Below, one piece after another: positions 46,818-54,442 of a stretch of 64,000 nucleotides of DNA. The DNA lies in assembly GCF_009720655.1 (NCBI RefSeq), contig NZ_WNKS01000016.1, positions 1 through 64,000 of the forward strand, given 5' to 3'. The DNA comes from Rhodoblastus acidophilus (GTDB lineage Bacteria; Pseudomonadota; Alphaproteobacteria; Rhizobiales; Beijerinckiaceae). Position 1 is the first letter of the stretch. Each line of letters starts with the position of its first letter. The notes below the pieces were generated by a model. The model did no database searches, was not told where the DNA came from, and worked only from the letters and a program-made list of their open reading frames with translations. Made by a program: the position numbers and the translations under genes.

Positions 46818-48062
46818 GTGAACGCACGTCTGTCGCTGTCCAAGGACAAGATCAAAGTCCTGCTGCTCGAAGGCATCCACCAGAGCGCGGCCGATCTGTT
46901 CCACAACGCCGGCTACACCAATGTCACCCGCCTGACCAAGGCGCTCGACGGCGACGCGTTGCGCGAGGCGATGCAGGGCGTGCATATCGTCGGCATCCGC
47001 TCACGGACAAAACTCACGGAACAGGTGTTCGCCGACGCCGACCGCCTGATGACGGTCGGCTGCTTCTCGGTCGGCACCAACCAGGTCAAACTGCCGGCGG
47101 CTTCCGCGCGCGGAATCCCGGTCTTCAACGCGCCCTTCTCCAACACCCGCTCGGTGGCCGAACTGACCATCGGCGAGATCGCCATGCTGCTGCGCCGCAT
47201 CCCCTCGCGCTCGCACGATTGCCACAACGGCGGCTGGGACAAGAGCGCCACCAACAGTTTTGAGGTGCGCGGCAAGACCTTGGGGATCGTCGGCTACGGC
47301 AATATCGGCAGCCAGCTGTCCTATCTGGCGGAAGCCATGGGCATGCGGGTCATCTTCTTCGACATCACCGACAAGCTGCGCCACGGCAACACCGAGCCGA
47401 CCAATACGCTGAACGAGCTGCTCGCCCAGTCCGACGTGGTCAGCCTACACGTGCCGGAAACGCCCTCGACCAAGAACATGATGGGCGCCGAGCAATTCGC
47501 GGCGATGAAGACGGGATCCTACTTCATCAACAACGCGCGCGGCACCTGCGTCGACGTCGACGCGCTCGCTGAGGCGCTGAAGAGCGGCCATCTGCTTGGC
47601 GCGGCCGTGGACGTGTTCCCCAAGGAGCCCGCGGCCAATGGCGAAAAATTCGTGTCGCCGCTGCAAGGGCTTGAAAACGTCATCATCACCCCGCATATCG
47701 GCGGCTCGACCGAAGAGGCGCAGGAGCGCATCGGAGCGGAAGTGGCGCGAAAGCTGGTGGATTATTCCGACATCGGCTCGACGGTGGGGGCGGTGAATTT
47801 CCCGCAGGTGCAGCTGCCGCCGCGTCCGAATGGCACGCGCTTCATGCATGTCCACCGCAACGTGCCGGGCGTGCTGCGCAAGCTGAACGACGCCTTCTCC
47901 AGCCGCGATCTGAACATCGCCTCGGAATTCCTGCAGACCGACGGCGACGTCGGCTATGTGGTGATCGAGGCCGACGGCGCGCTGGAAGTGGCGGAACAGG
48001 TGCTGGAGGACATCCGGGGCATCGAGGGCACGCTGCGCGCGCGCATCATCTACGAGCGCTGA
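46818..48062 (+). CDS. serA: D-3-phosphoglycerate dehydrogenase
   Basis: SerA (414 aa) starts serine synthesis from 3-phosphoglycerate. The start is the GTG at 46818, six bases after AGGAG. The NAD-binding motif is LGIVGYGNIGSQLSYLAEAM, the catalytic arginine is in NNARGTCVDVDALAE, and the catalytic histidine is in IITPHIGGSTEEAQ. A C-terminal ACT domain (RNVPGVLRKLNDAFSSRDLN) is present, as in the E. coli enzyme that serine inhibits. It ends before a strong terminator. Confidence 0.96.
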   Translation: MNARLSLSKDKIKVLLLEGIHQSAADLFHNAGYTNVTRLTKALDGDALREAMQGVHIVGIRSRTKLTEQVFADADRLMTVGCFSVGTNQVKLPAASARGIPVFNAPFSNTRSVAELTIGEIAMLLRRIPSRSHDCHNGGWDKSATNSFEVRGKTLGIVGYGNIGSQLSYLAEAMGMRVIFFDITDKLRHGNTEPTNTLNELLAQSDVVSLHVPETPSTKNMMGAEQFAAMKTGSYFINNARGTCVDVDALAEALKSGHLLGAAVDVFPKEPAANGEKFVSPLQGLENVIITPHIGGSTEEAQERIGAEVARKLVDYSDIGSTVGAVNFPQVQLPPRPNGTRFMHVHRNVPGVLRKLNDAFSSRDLNIASEFLQTDGDVGYVVIEADGALEVAEQVLEDIRGIEGTLRARIIYER

Positions 48063-48070
48063 GACGGCTT

Positions 48071-48100
48071 GGGGGAGGCGCGCCTCCCCCCGCCCTTTTT
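48071..48100 (+). terminator. Rho-independent terminator of serA
   Basis: A perfect 20-base palindrome (GGGGGAGGCG CGCCTCCCCC, 48071-48090) is followed by CGCCCTTTTT, a strong GC stem and T run. It begins eight bases after the serA stop codon. Confidence 0.88.
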
Positions 48101-48193
48101 AAAATGACGTTGGTTATCAGAACAAAAAGTTGCGCGGCGTGCTTGCGGGCGGGCGCAACGCCAATTATGGTCCGCGGCGACTCGCGAGAGTAG

Positions 48194-48268
48194 TGGGGCG
48201 TCGCCAAGTGGTAAGGCAGCGGATTTTGATTCCGCCATCCGTAGGTTCGAATCCTGCCGCCCCAGCCA
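48194..48268 (+). tRNA. tRNA-Gln (anticodon TTG)
   Basis: The 5' and 3' acceptor arms TGGGGCG and CGCCCCA pair perfectly. The anticodon stem is GCGGA/TCCGC around the loop TTTTGAT, giving anticodon TTG for the codon CAA. The T arm contains GGTTCGAATCC. The discriminator base is G and CCA is encoded in the DNA (48266-48268). Apparent peptides such as GRQDSNLR read antisense across this gene. Confidence 0.97.
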
Positions 48269-48603
48269 GCATTTTTCAGATGGAAACGCGGCGGCAAAGT
48301 CCTTGAAACTCGCGCAGTCTTGCGGAATGCGGGAACAGGGATGGCGACAGTCCTGTGAACAGTGCTTTGTGTCGCTAGCGCGCCACCAAGCCAGCCTATT
48401 GGCCGGTTTGAAACGCACAACAAAATCGACGTCGCTGAGTCGCGAGATCGACTTGCATACGGCTGCATGCGACGCCGTCGAGAACGACCTCAACAAGCCG
48501 GACACCGCCGGCGGACTGTCACTTCGACAAAAACCGGCCCTTCGAGCCTCATGGTGACGTCGGATCAGACGCGCCATAGGGCGAGTCTGCATCGTCCGCC
48601 GCG
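48269..48603. other. Gene-free stretch between tRNA-Gln and arsA
   Basis: This 335-bp region follows the tRNA on one side and the 3' end of the ars cluster on the other. No reading frame looks like a protein, and I see no copy of the tRNA 3' end or other attachment-like repeat in it. It may be a decayed piece of a mobile region, but nothing is recognisable. Confidence 0.45.
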
Positions 48604-50373
48604 TCAAGCAGCTTCGACCGCCACGCCGAGCAATTCCTGCAGTCTGACGACGCCGACAGGCTCCTCTTTCAGCAATGGCGCGACTGCGTAACGCGAGGCG
48701 TAACGGGTCGCCACGGCCTCGACCTCGCGCAATTCATTGCGCGCGCGCTGTCGTAGCAAAGGGGATTGCGGTTGCGCCGCCGCCACGCTGTTGTTGACGA
48801 TCCAGGCCCAGGGCTCGATTTCCGCCCGGCGGAGGTCGTCTTGCAAACTGGCGGCCTCCAGCACCGGCGTCGTTTCCGCCAATGTGACAAGCAACACCTT
48901 GGTCTGCCTGGGGTCCTGCAATTGCATCATCGGCGTGATGGTGTGGCCGCCCTTGGCGCCGACATGGCGGACGACTTCGCGGTGATAGGCGCCGGTGGCG
49001 TCGAGCAGCAGCAGGGTGTGGCCGGTCGGAGCGGTGTCCATCACCACGAACTTCTGGCCCGCCTCGCGAATAACGCGGGCAAAGGCCTGAAACACAGCGA
49101 TTTCCTCGGTGCAGGGCGAGCGCAGATCCTCTTCGAGCAGCGCCCGGCCCTCGGCGTCCAGCGCCGCGCCCTTGGTTTCCATCACCTCGCGACGATAGCG
49201 CTCGATTTCCGCGTGGGGATCGATGCGGCTGACCGTCAGATGTTCGAGAGAGCCGTGCAGCGTTTCCGCGAGATGGGCCGCCGGGTCGGAGGTGGTGAGA
49301 TGCACAGGGAAGCCGCGCCGCGCCAGTTCGACGGCGATGGCCGCCGCCAAGGTGGTCTTGCCGACGCCGCCCTTGCCCATCAGCATCACCAACCCGTGGC
49401 AGTCCGCGGCTATGCCGTCGACCAGGGTGGAAAGGCCGGGCGCATCAAGCGTGATCGGTTCGCCGTCATCGGCGGCGACGGGCGAGGTCGTCCCGGCCAG
49501 CAACTGGCGCAAGGCCGGGATGCCGACAAGATTGAAAGGAAGCAGGGCGATCACATCGCGCGGCAGGTCGGCCAGCTCGCGAGGAATGGCCGCCAGCGCC
49601 GCCTGCTCGCGCTGACAAATGGCGGCGGCCAGCGGGTCCAACGCCGCCTCGGCGCGCGGCAGCAAACCGTTAACGACCAGATATTGCCGGCCAAGTCCAA
49701 CCGCCGCCAGCTCCATCTGGGTGCGGGCGACCTCGCGCAAGGTCGATTGCTGGGCGCGCGCGACCAATATGAGGCGGGTGCGGTTTTCGTCGGCCAGGGC
49801 CTCCACCGCCGCCTTGTACTGGGCGCGCTGTTTTTCCAGACCGGCCAGCGGACCGAGACAGGATGCATCGCCCTTGCCTTCCTCAAGAAAGCCGGTCCAG
49901 GCGCCGGGCAATTGCAGCATCCGGATCGTATGCCCGGTCGGGGCGGTGTCGAAAACAATATGGTCGAAACTGGCGGTCAGGCTCGACTCGACCAGCAGCC
50001 CCGTGAATTCGTCGAAGGCGGCGATTTCCGTGGTGCAGCCACCGGAAAGCTGTTCCTCGATGCCTTTGACCACGGCCTCGGGAAGGATCCCGCGCACGGG
50101 GCCGACGATGCGGTCGCGATAGGCCTGCGCCGCAGCCTGCGGGTCGATTTCCAGCGCCGACAGGCGCGGGACGGCGGGAAGGACCGTGATACGATTGCCG
50201 ATCTCAACGCCGAACACCTGGCCGACATTGGAGGCCGGATCGGTGCTGACGAGCAGGACGTTCTTGCCGCCATAGGCGAGCTGGATCGCGGTCGCGCAGG
50301 CGATCGACGTCTTGCCGACGCCGCCCTTGCCTGTGAAGAAAAGGAAGCGCGGCGGCTGTTCGAGAAATTTCAT
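48604..50373 (-). CDS. arsA: Arsenical pump-driving ATPase
   Basis: ArsA (589 aa) is the two-halved ATPase that powers arsenite export. Each half has a P-loop GKGGVGKT (residues 15-22 and about 332) and the DTAPTGHT signature. The metal-binding cysteines occur in GGCTTEIAAFDEF, DASCLGPL and RSPCTEEIAVFQAF. ArsA usually works with ArsB, but it can act with Acr3, the pump in this cluster. ArsD, which hands arsenite to ArsA, is encoded 36 bp upstream. It is the last gene of the second ars unit. Confidence 0.96.
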   Translation of the reverse strand: MKFLEQPPRFLFFTGKGGVGKTSIACATAIQLAYGGKNVLLVSTDPASNVGQVFGVEIGNRITVLPAVPRLSALEIDPQAAAQAYRDRIVGPVRGILPEAVVKGIEEQLSGGCTTEIAAFDEFTGLLVESSLTASFDHIVFDTAPTGHTIRMLQLPGAWTGFLEEGKGDASCLGPLAGLEKQRAQYKAAVEALADENRTRLILVARAQQSTLREVARTQMELAAVGLGRQYLVVNGLLPRAEAALDPLAAAICQREQAALAAIPRELADLPRDVIALLPFNLVGIPALRQLLAGTTSPVAADDGEPITLDAPGLSTLVDGIAADCHGLVMLMGKGGVGKTTLAAAIAVELARRGFPVHLTTSDPAAHLAETLHGSLEHLTVSRIDPHAEIERYRREVMETKGAALDAEGRALLEEDLRSPCTEEIAVFQAFARVIREAGQKFVVMDTAPTGHTLLLLDATGAYHREVVRHVGAKGGHTITPMMQLQDPRQTKVLLVTLAETTPVLEAASLQDDLRRAEIEPWAWIVNNSVAAAQPQSPLLRQRARNELREVEAVATRYASRYAVAPLLKEEPVGVVRLQELLGVAVEAA

Positions 50374-50409
50374 GACGACCTTTCGGGAGTTCAGCAGCTC
50401 ATCTTGCGT

Positions 50410-50766
50410 TCAGCAGCTCTTGCCGCCGCAGCATCCGCCTTGCTTCACTTCGACCGGCGTTTCCGCGACTCCGGTCCAGCGCGCCAGTTCGGCGCGATTG
50501 GGATAGCGGCCAGCCAGCGCGACCTCGCCATCAATGAGGATTAGCGGCAGAGCCTCAGCTCCGGAGCGCTCCAGAAAACCCTTTACGATCGCGTTTTCGG
50601 CGAAGGCCATCGGCTGCTGGGCCAGATTGAAACGCTCAATCCTGGCGCCGTTCTGCTTCGCCCAGTCCACATCGGCCGAAAAGGCGACGAGAACCTGATC
50701 GACATCGACGCCGCAAACGCCGGTGCTGCAACAGAGAGCGGGGTCAAAAACCTGAATCGTCTTCAC
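50410..50766 (-). CDS. arsD: Arsenic metallochaperone ArsD
   Basis: ArsD (118 aa) binds As(III) and passes it to ArsA. The essential C12-C13 and C18 are present (DPALCCSTGVCGVDVD), and the C-terminus has the extra cysteine group CCGGKSC. The domain middle (NAIVKGFLERSGAEALPLIL and GRYPNRAEL) is typical. It starts at a GTG that overlaps the reductase stop (GTGA). Confidence 0.95.
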   Translation of the reverse strand: MKTIQVFDPALCCSTGVCGVDVDQVLVAFSADVDWAKQNGARIERFNLAQQPMAFAENAIVKGFLERSGAEALPLILIDGEVALAGRYPNRAELARWTGVAETPVEVKQGGCCGGKSC

Positions 50767-51293
50767 TTGACGCCTCCTTCGGCCAGATGGGTGGCGCCTT
50801 CGGTTTCGCCGATCTCGCGCAACTTCGTCAATAATGCCAGTTTGTCGAGTTGGTTCAACCGCAAGGCAAGCAGCAGCGCAATGCGGTTCCTGAGATAACG
50901 AAACGTCAGATTGAACGCCCGCTGTTTCTCGATGTCCGCGCCGTCGACGGCGGCGGGGTCTTCAATGCCCCAGTGGGCCGTGAACGGCTGTCCCGGCCAG
51001 ATCGGGCAGGCTTCGCCAGCGGCGTTGTCGCAAACCGTGAAGACAAAATCCAAATGTGGAGAGCCGGGAGATGCGAACTCCTGCCAATTCTTGGACCGCA
51101 AACCATCGTCCGGATAGCCATAGGCGGCAAGGGTTTTGAAAGCGTAGGGGTTGACCTCGCCCTTGGGCTGACTTCCCGCCGAAAAGGCGTTGAACCGGCC
51201 TGCGCCGTCCTTGCGGAGGATGCTTTCCGCCAGGATGGATCGGGCGCTGTTTCCCGTGCACAGGAACAAGACATTGTAGATGCGGTCGGACAT
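50763..51293 (-). CDS. arsC: Arsenate reductase, low-molecular-weight phosphatase type
   Basis: From the ATG at 51293 (MSDRIYNVLFLCTGNSARS) this is a 176-residue LMW-phosphatase-fold reductase. Its catalytic C12 and R18 form the C-x5-R loop (CTGNSAR). Further cysteines in VFTVCDNAAGEACPIWPG are in the place of the redox cysteines, and ITHWG-like FTAHWGIEDPA is the acid loop. The C-terminal 40 residues are an extra helical tail. A longer start at 51338 is possible. It opens the second ars unit. Confidence 0.92.
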   Translation of the reverse strand: MSDRIYNVLFLCTGNSARSILAESILRKDGAGRFNAFSAGSQPKGEVNPYAFKTLAAYGYPDDGLRSKNWQEFASPGSPHLDFVFTVCDNAAGEACPIWPGQPFTAHWGIEDPAAVDGADIEKQRAFNLTFRYLRNRIALLLALRLNQLDKLALLTKLREIGETEGATHLAEGGVK

Positions 51294-51439
51294 GACGTGA
51301 GCCCTCTTGGACAGCAGCGATGGAATGCCTTCGGACATTGACGCAAAAACCTCGCGACGATGCGCGATCGAATGGATGGCTGGAAGCTGAGCGCCGGGGT
51401 GTTGTTGTCCCGACGCGGAATCTTAATCTAATCCATTAA

Positions 51440-51454
51440 TCCAGAATATCAGAT
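51440..51454. promoter_or_regulatory. Candidate ArsR operator, second ars unit
   Basis: TCCAGAATATCAGAT agrees at 13 of 15 positions with the motif at 53449-53463 in front of arsR, in the same orientation, and sits in a conspicuously AT-rich patch (51420-51460). It is 147 bp upstream of the LMW-type arsC. Near-identity of two AT-rich motifs ahead of the two ars units is the basis for the call. Confidence 0.6.
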
Positions 51455-51507
51455 ATTAAGAGCACGGCAAGGAGGTTTTCGAAGAGAAGACTTCCAGACC
51501 CAGAGCC

Positions 51508-51930
51508 TCAGCCGACGCGCTTGCCCTCGGCATCGATCAGCAACTGGCCGTCTTCCTTGGCCAGCGGTCCCGGCGGCAGGCGATCGAGCAGGTCGAGCAC
51601 AAGCTCGCTCGGGCGGCACAGGCGCACGCCCTTCGCCGTGCAGACGATGGGCCGGTTGACGAGGACGGGATGAGCGACCATCGCGTCGAGCAGCGCGTCA
51701 TTGGTGACGGCGGGATCGAGCAGCCCAAGCTGTTCCGCCGGCGATTTCGATGTCCGCAGCGCCGCGCGCGGGGTCAGGCCGGCGCTCGCGAACAGGCCTT
51801 CGAGCTGTGGCCGGGTCCAGCCAACTTTCAGATATTCGATCACCGTCGGGCGGTAGCCGGCGGCTTCGATGATGGCGAGGACGTTGCGCGATGTGCCGCA
51901 ATCCGGATTGTGGTGGATCACCACCTGCAT
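51508..51930 (-). CDS. arsC: Arsenate reductase, glutaredoxin-coupled type
   Basis: This 140-residue reductase is of the E. coli plasmid R773 ArsC type. The catalytic cysteine C11 is in HHNPDCGTSRNVLAIIEAAG, and the arginines are in RTSKSPAEQLG and VNRPIVCTAKGVRLCRP. The ATG at 51930 is preferred since GAGGAC stands just before it; a TTG at 51942 overlaps the acr3 stop. It is the last gene of the arsR-acr3-arsC unit. It is unrelated in fold to the other ArsC. Confidence 0.95.
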   Translation of the reverse strand: MQVVIHHNPDCGTSRNVLAIIEAAGYRPTVIEYLKVGWTRPQLEGLFASAGLTPRAALRTSKSPAEQLGLLDPAVTNDALLDAMVAHPVLVNRPIVCTAKGVRLCRPSELVLDLLDRLPPGPLAKEDGQLLIDAEGKRVG

Positions 51931-51934
51931 GTCC

Positions 51935-53080
51935 TCAGCCAATGGCTTTCTCCTTGAGATTTTCGGCGGCGACGCGACGCACGGCGGAGCCGGACTCGTA
52001 CCAGCCGCGCGTCCGGTTGACGATGGCCACGACCGACAGCATCACCGGCACTTCGATCAGCACGCCGACGACCGTGGCCAAAGCCGCGCCGGAGTGGAAG
52101 CCGAACAGGCTGATGGCGGCGGCGACGGCCAGTTCGAAAAAATTGCTGGCGCCGATCAGGGCGGACGGCCCTGCGACGCAATGGGCTTCGCCGCTCGCCC
52201 GATTGAGCAGATAGGCCAGCCCGGCGTTGAAATAGACCTGGATCAGGATCGGCACGGCGAGCAGAACGATGATCAGGGGCTGCGCCAGAATCTGTTCGCC
52301 CTGGAAACCAAATAGCAGAACCAGCGTCGCCAGCAGGGCGACGAGCGACGAAGGCTGAAGCGTGTTCAGCAAATTCGTCAGCGCCGCCTCGCCGCCGTTG
52401 GCGATCAGGCTTTTGCGAACGACCTGCGCGATGATCACCGGCGCGACGATGTAGAGCGCGACCGAGAGCAGCAGCGTCTCCCAGGGAACCGTGATCGACG
52501 ACAGTCCGAGCAGCAGGCCGACAATGGGCGCGAAGGCGACGACCATGATGACGTCGTTGAGCGCAACCTGGCTCAAGGTGAAATGGGGTTCGCCCTTGCA
52601 CAGGTTGCTCCAGACGAACACCATGGCCGTGCAGGGCGCGGCCGCCAACAGGATCAGCCCGGCGATATAGCTGTCGATCTGGTCTGCCGGCAGATAGGTC
52701 CTGAACAGGCCGCCGACGAACAGCCAGCCGAGCAAGGCCATCGAAAAAGGTTTGACCGCCCAATTGATGAACAAGGTCACGCCAATTCCGCGCCAATGCG
52801 CCGCGACCTGCGACAGCGCCGAAAAATCGATCTTGACCAGCATGGGGATGATCATCAGCCAGATCAGCCCCGCCACGGGAAGGTTGACCTTGGCGACCTC
52901 GGCGGCGCCGATGATTTGGAACACGCCGGGGAGGAAATGACCGAGGGCGATGCCCACGACAATGCAGAGCAAGACCCAGAGGGTCAGATAGCGTTCGAAT
53001 TTCGACATGGATTTGGTCGCCTGCTGTTGCATGTGAATGTCGGCGGGGTGCGGTCCGGCGAAAGCCGGCCGCACGATCAT
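51935..53080 (-). CDS. acr3: Arsenite efflux permease Acr3
   Basis: Acr3 has ten membrane helices. Family markers are LTLWVLLCIVVGIALGHFLP, WLMIIPMLVKIDFSAL, AAPCTAMVFVWSNLCKGEP with the essential cysteine, LNDVIMVVAFAPIVGLLLG and GASNFFELAVAAAISLFG. The start is set at 53080 because it overlaps the arsR stop (ATGA), giving 381 aa. Shorter starts at 53032 or 53008 (MSKFERYLTLWV) match the family better at the N-terminus, so the true start is open. Confidence 0.93.
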   Translation of the reverse strand: MIVRPAFAGPHPADIHMQQQATKSMSKFERYLTLWVLLCIVVGIALGHFLPGVFQIIGAAEVAKVNLPVAGLIWLMIIPMLVKIDFSALSQVAAHWRGIGVTLFINWAVKPFSMALLGWLFVGGLFRTYLPADQIDSYIAGLILLAAAPCTAMVFVWSNLCKGEPHFTLSQVALNDVIMVVAFAPIVGLLLGLSSITVPWETLLLSVALYIVAPVIIAQVVRKSLIANGGEAALTNLLNTLQPSSLVALLATLVLLFGFQGEQILAQPLIIVLLAVPILIQVYFNAGLAYLLNRASGEAHCVAGPSALIGASNFFELAVAAAISLFGFHSGAALATVVGVLIEVPVMLSVVAIVNRTRGWYESGSAVRRVAAENLKEKAIG

Positions 53081-53445
53081 TGATGATCGGGAGCGTCCTC
53101 ATGAGCGCCGGGCGGACAACAGGGCATGAGATCCGCCAGAACCGGCGCGCAAACGTCCGGGCGACCGCCGCAACAATCCTTCAGCAGGAACAGCACGACC
53201 TCCCGAAACAAGGCGAGATCGGCGCGATAGACAATGGAGCGGCTTTGCCGCTCGCCGCCGACCAGCCCGGCATTGGCCAGGATCGACAGATGCGCCGACA
53301 TGGTGTTCTGCGGCACGCCAATCAGACGCGCCAGCTCGCCGGCGGGAACGCCTTCGGGTTCACGTGCGACGAGGAGCCGAAACGTTCGCAGACGCGTCGC
53401 CTGCGATAAGGCCGCAAGCGCGGCGAGAGCGGATGTTTCCTTCAT
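53077..53445 (-). CDS. arsR: ArsR-type arsenic-responsive repressor
   Basis: This 122-residue winged-helix repressor has LAALSQATRLRTFRLLVARE, AGELARLIGVPQNTMSAHLS and LVGGERQSRSIVYRADLALF. The likely arsenite ligands are the C-terminal cysteines (LKDCCGGRPDVCAPV and MPCCPPG), not an N-terminal ELCVCD, as seen in several alphaproteobacterial ArsR proteins. It heads the operon, and its candidate operator lies 4 bp upstream of its start. Confidence 0.93.
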   Translation of the reverse strand: MKETSALAALAALSQATRLRTFRLLVAREPEGVPAGELARLIGVPQNTMSAHLSILANAGLVGGERQSRSIVYRADLALFREVVLFLLKDCCGGRPDVCAPVLADLMPCCPPGAHEDAPDHQ

Positions 53446-53448
53446 ATA

Positions 53449-53463
53449 TCCAGATTATCGGAT
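53449..53463. promoter_or_regulatory. Candidate ArsR operator, first ars unit
   Basis: TCCAGATTATCGGAT lies immediately upstream of the arsR start codon and pairs with the near-copy at 51440-51454. The surrounding ATATCCAGATTATCGGATTA is AT-rich and partly symmetric. A repressor bound here would block both transcription and leaderless starts of arsR. Confidence 0.6.
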
Positions 53464-53609
53464 TAATTTTGCCGGCGCAAGACGATGGCGCCAAACCTCG
53501 TCTCGGAGGGAGCGCAACCGGCTCCGATGACCCGACCTATGGGGTAGGCTTTCAAATTCCTGGATCGGCGTCGGCTTGCCAGAGCGCGTTGACATTCGGG
53601 ATTGGGACT

Positions 53610-54052
53610 TTTCAATTTTGGCGGGCTGGACTTCTGTCCGCGGGAACCTTTTATTCCCTCGGCGTTCTCGGATTTCCATTCTTCCTTGCCGGTGGGGCGG
53701 TTCAACGGCCTCCTTATGTCTACCATCCCGTCGCCGGCGGCATTCTCCTGTTTTCGGGCGCGACGGGGACGAGCGGCGGCGTCTTCTTGTCGCCCATCAT
53801 CGTTTCGATGACTGGGTCGGCACGCGTCGCATGGCGGCGGTCACCGCCGCCTATAATTTGTTGAACGCCATTGCGGCCTTGATCGGCGCTTCTCGAAGCT
53901 TCGATGCCGCGCCGACCTCATTGCCGGTATGGCTTGTCTCAGTTTCCGCGGGAGGCGCGATCGTCGCCTAATTCGGCAGTCGCCATCTTCCGGAACCCGT
54001 CATGCGCTCCATCGTCGCGTTCATTTTGTTCGCCGCTGGTGGAAATCTGCTG
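53610..54052 (+). pseudogene. Broken TauE/SafE-family permease gene
   Basis: Pieces of a TauE/SafE membrane permease can be read, but not in one frame. The first part (YVYHPVAGGILLFSGATGTS then GGVFLSPIIVS) is in one frame until about 53810. It continues in another (WVGTRRMAAVTAAYNLLNAI, LPVWLVSVSAGGAIVA), where a TAA at 53969-53971 stops it. The same frame goes on with FGSRHLPEPVMRSIVAFILF and AAGGNLLLI, the normal family end. The gene then hits the 132-bp repeat at 54053. At least one frameshift and one stop mark it as dead. Confidence 0.8.
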
Positions 54053-54184
54053 CTGATACGATTTCCGAAGGATCAGTTCGGAAATCGTATTCCACTCGCG
54101 CGGAAATCCGCCCTTCGCCTGGAGGATTTCCGTGCGATTTCGTTTTCGCGGATCGCGAAGCGATCTTCCGGAAACCGTATCATT
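54053..54184. repeat. 132-bp palindromic intergenic repeat, second full copy
   Basis: This copy has the same length as 42539-42670 and differs at only a few positions (for instance CCACTCGCGCGGAAATCC against CCGCTCGCGCGGCAATCC). It abuts the last recognisable codons of the TauE/SafE remnant. The 258 bp that follow, up to 54442, hold no gene. Confidence 0.88.
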
Positions 54185-54442
54185 CATGCGGTAGTCGACT
54201 CGCCCGTGAACGCCAGAGTCCATCATACTTTGCGGTTCGTGCGTGCGTCGTCGGCGTCCCGATCAAGAACATGGGCGGGAGAGCGAGGCCGCCCAGCGTA
54301 AACGCCGTCATTTCTCATAGGCCGCAAGCCCGGTGCGCTTTGTCTTGGCCTATGCTCGCCGTCGCTTGGCCCGATATCAATTCGCGGCGTTATTGAGAAG
54401 GATTTTGCGCCGCGATGGAGAGCGCTTTCATTCGCGTCACAG

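Noticed and set aside
48050-48607. Open frames with GRQDSNLRMAESKS or similar peptides
   Set aside because: They run antisense across tRNA-Gln and are a well-known false annotation.
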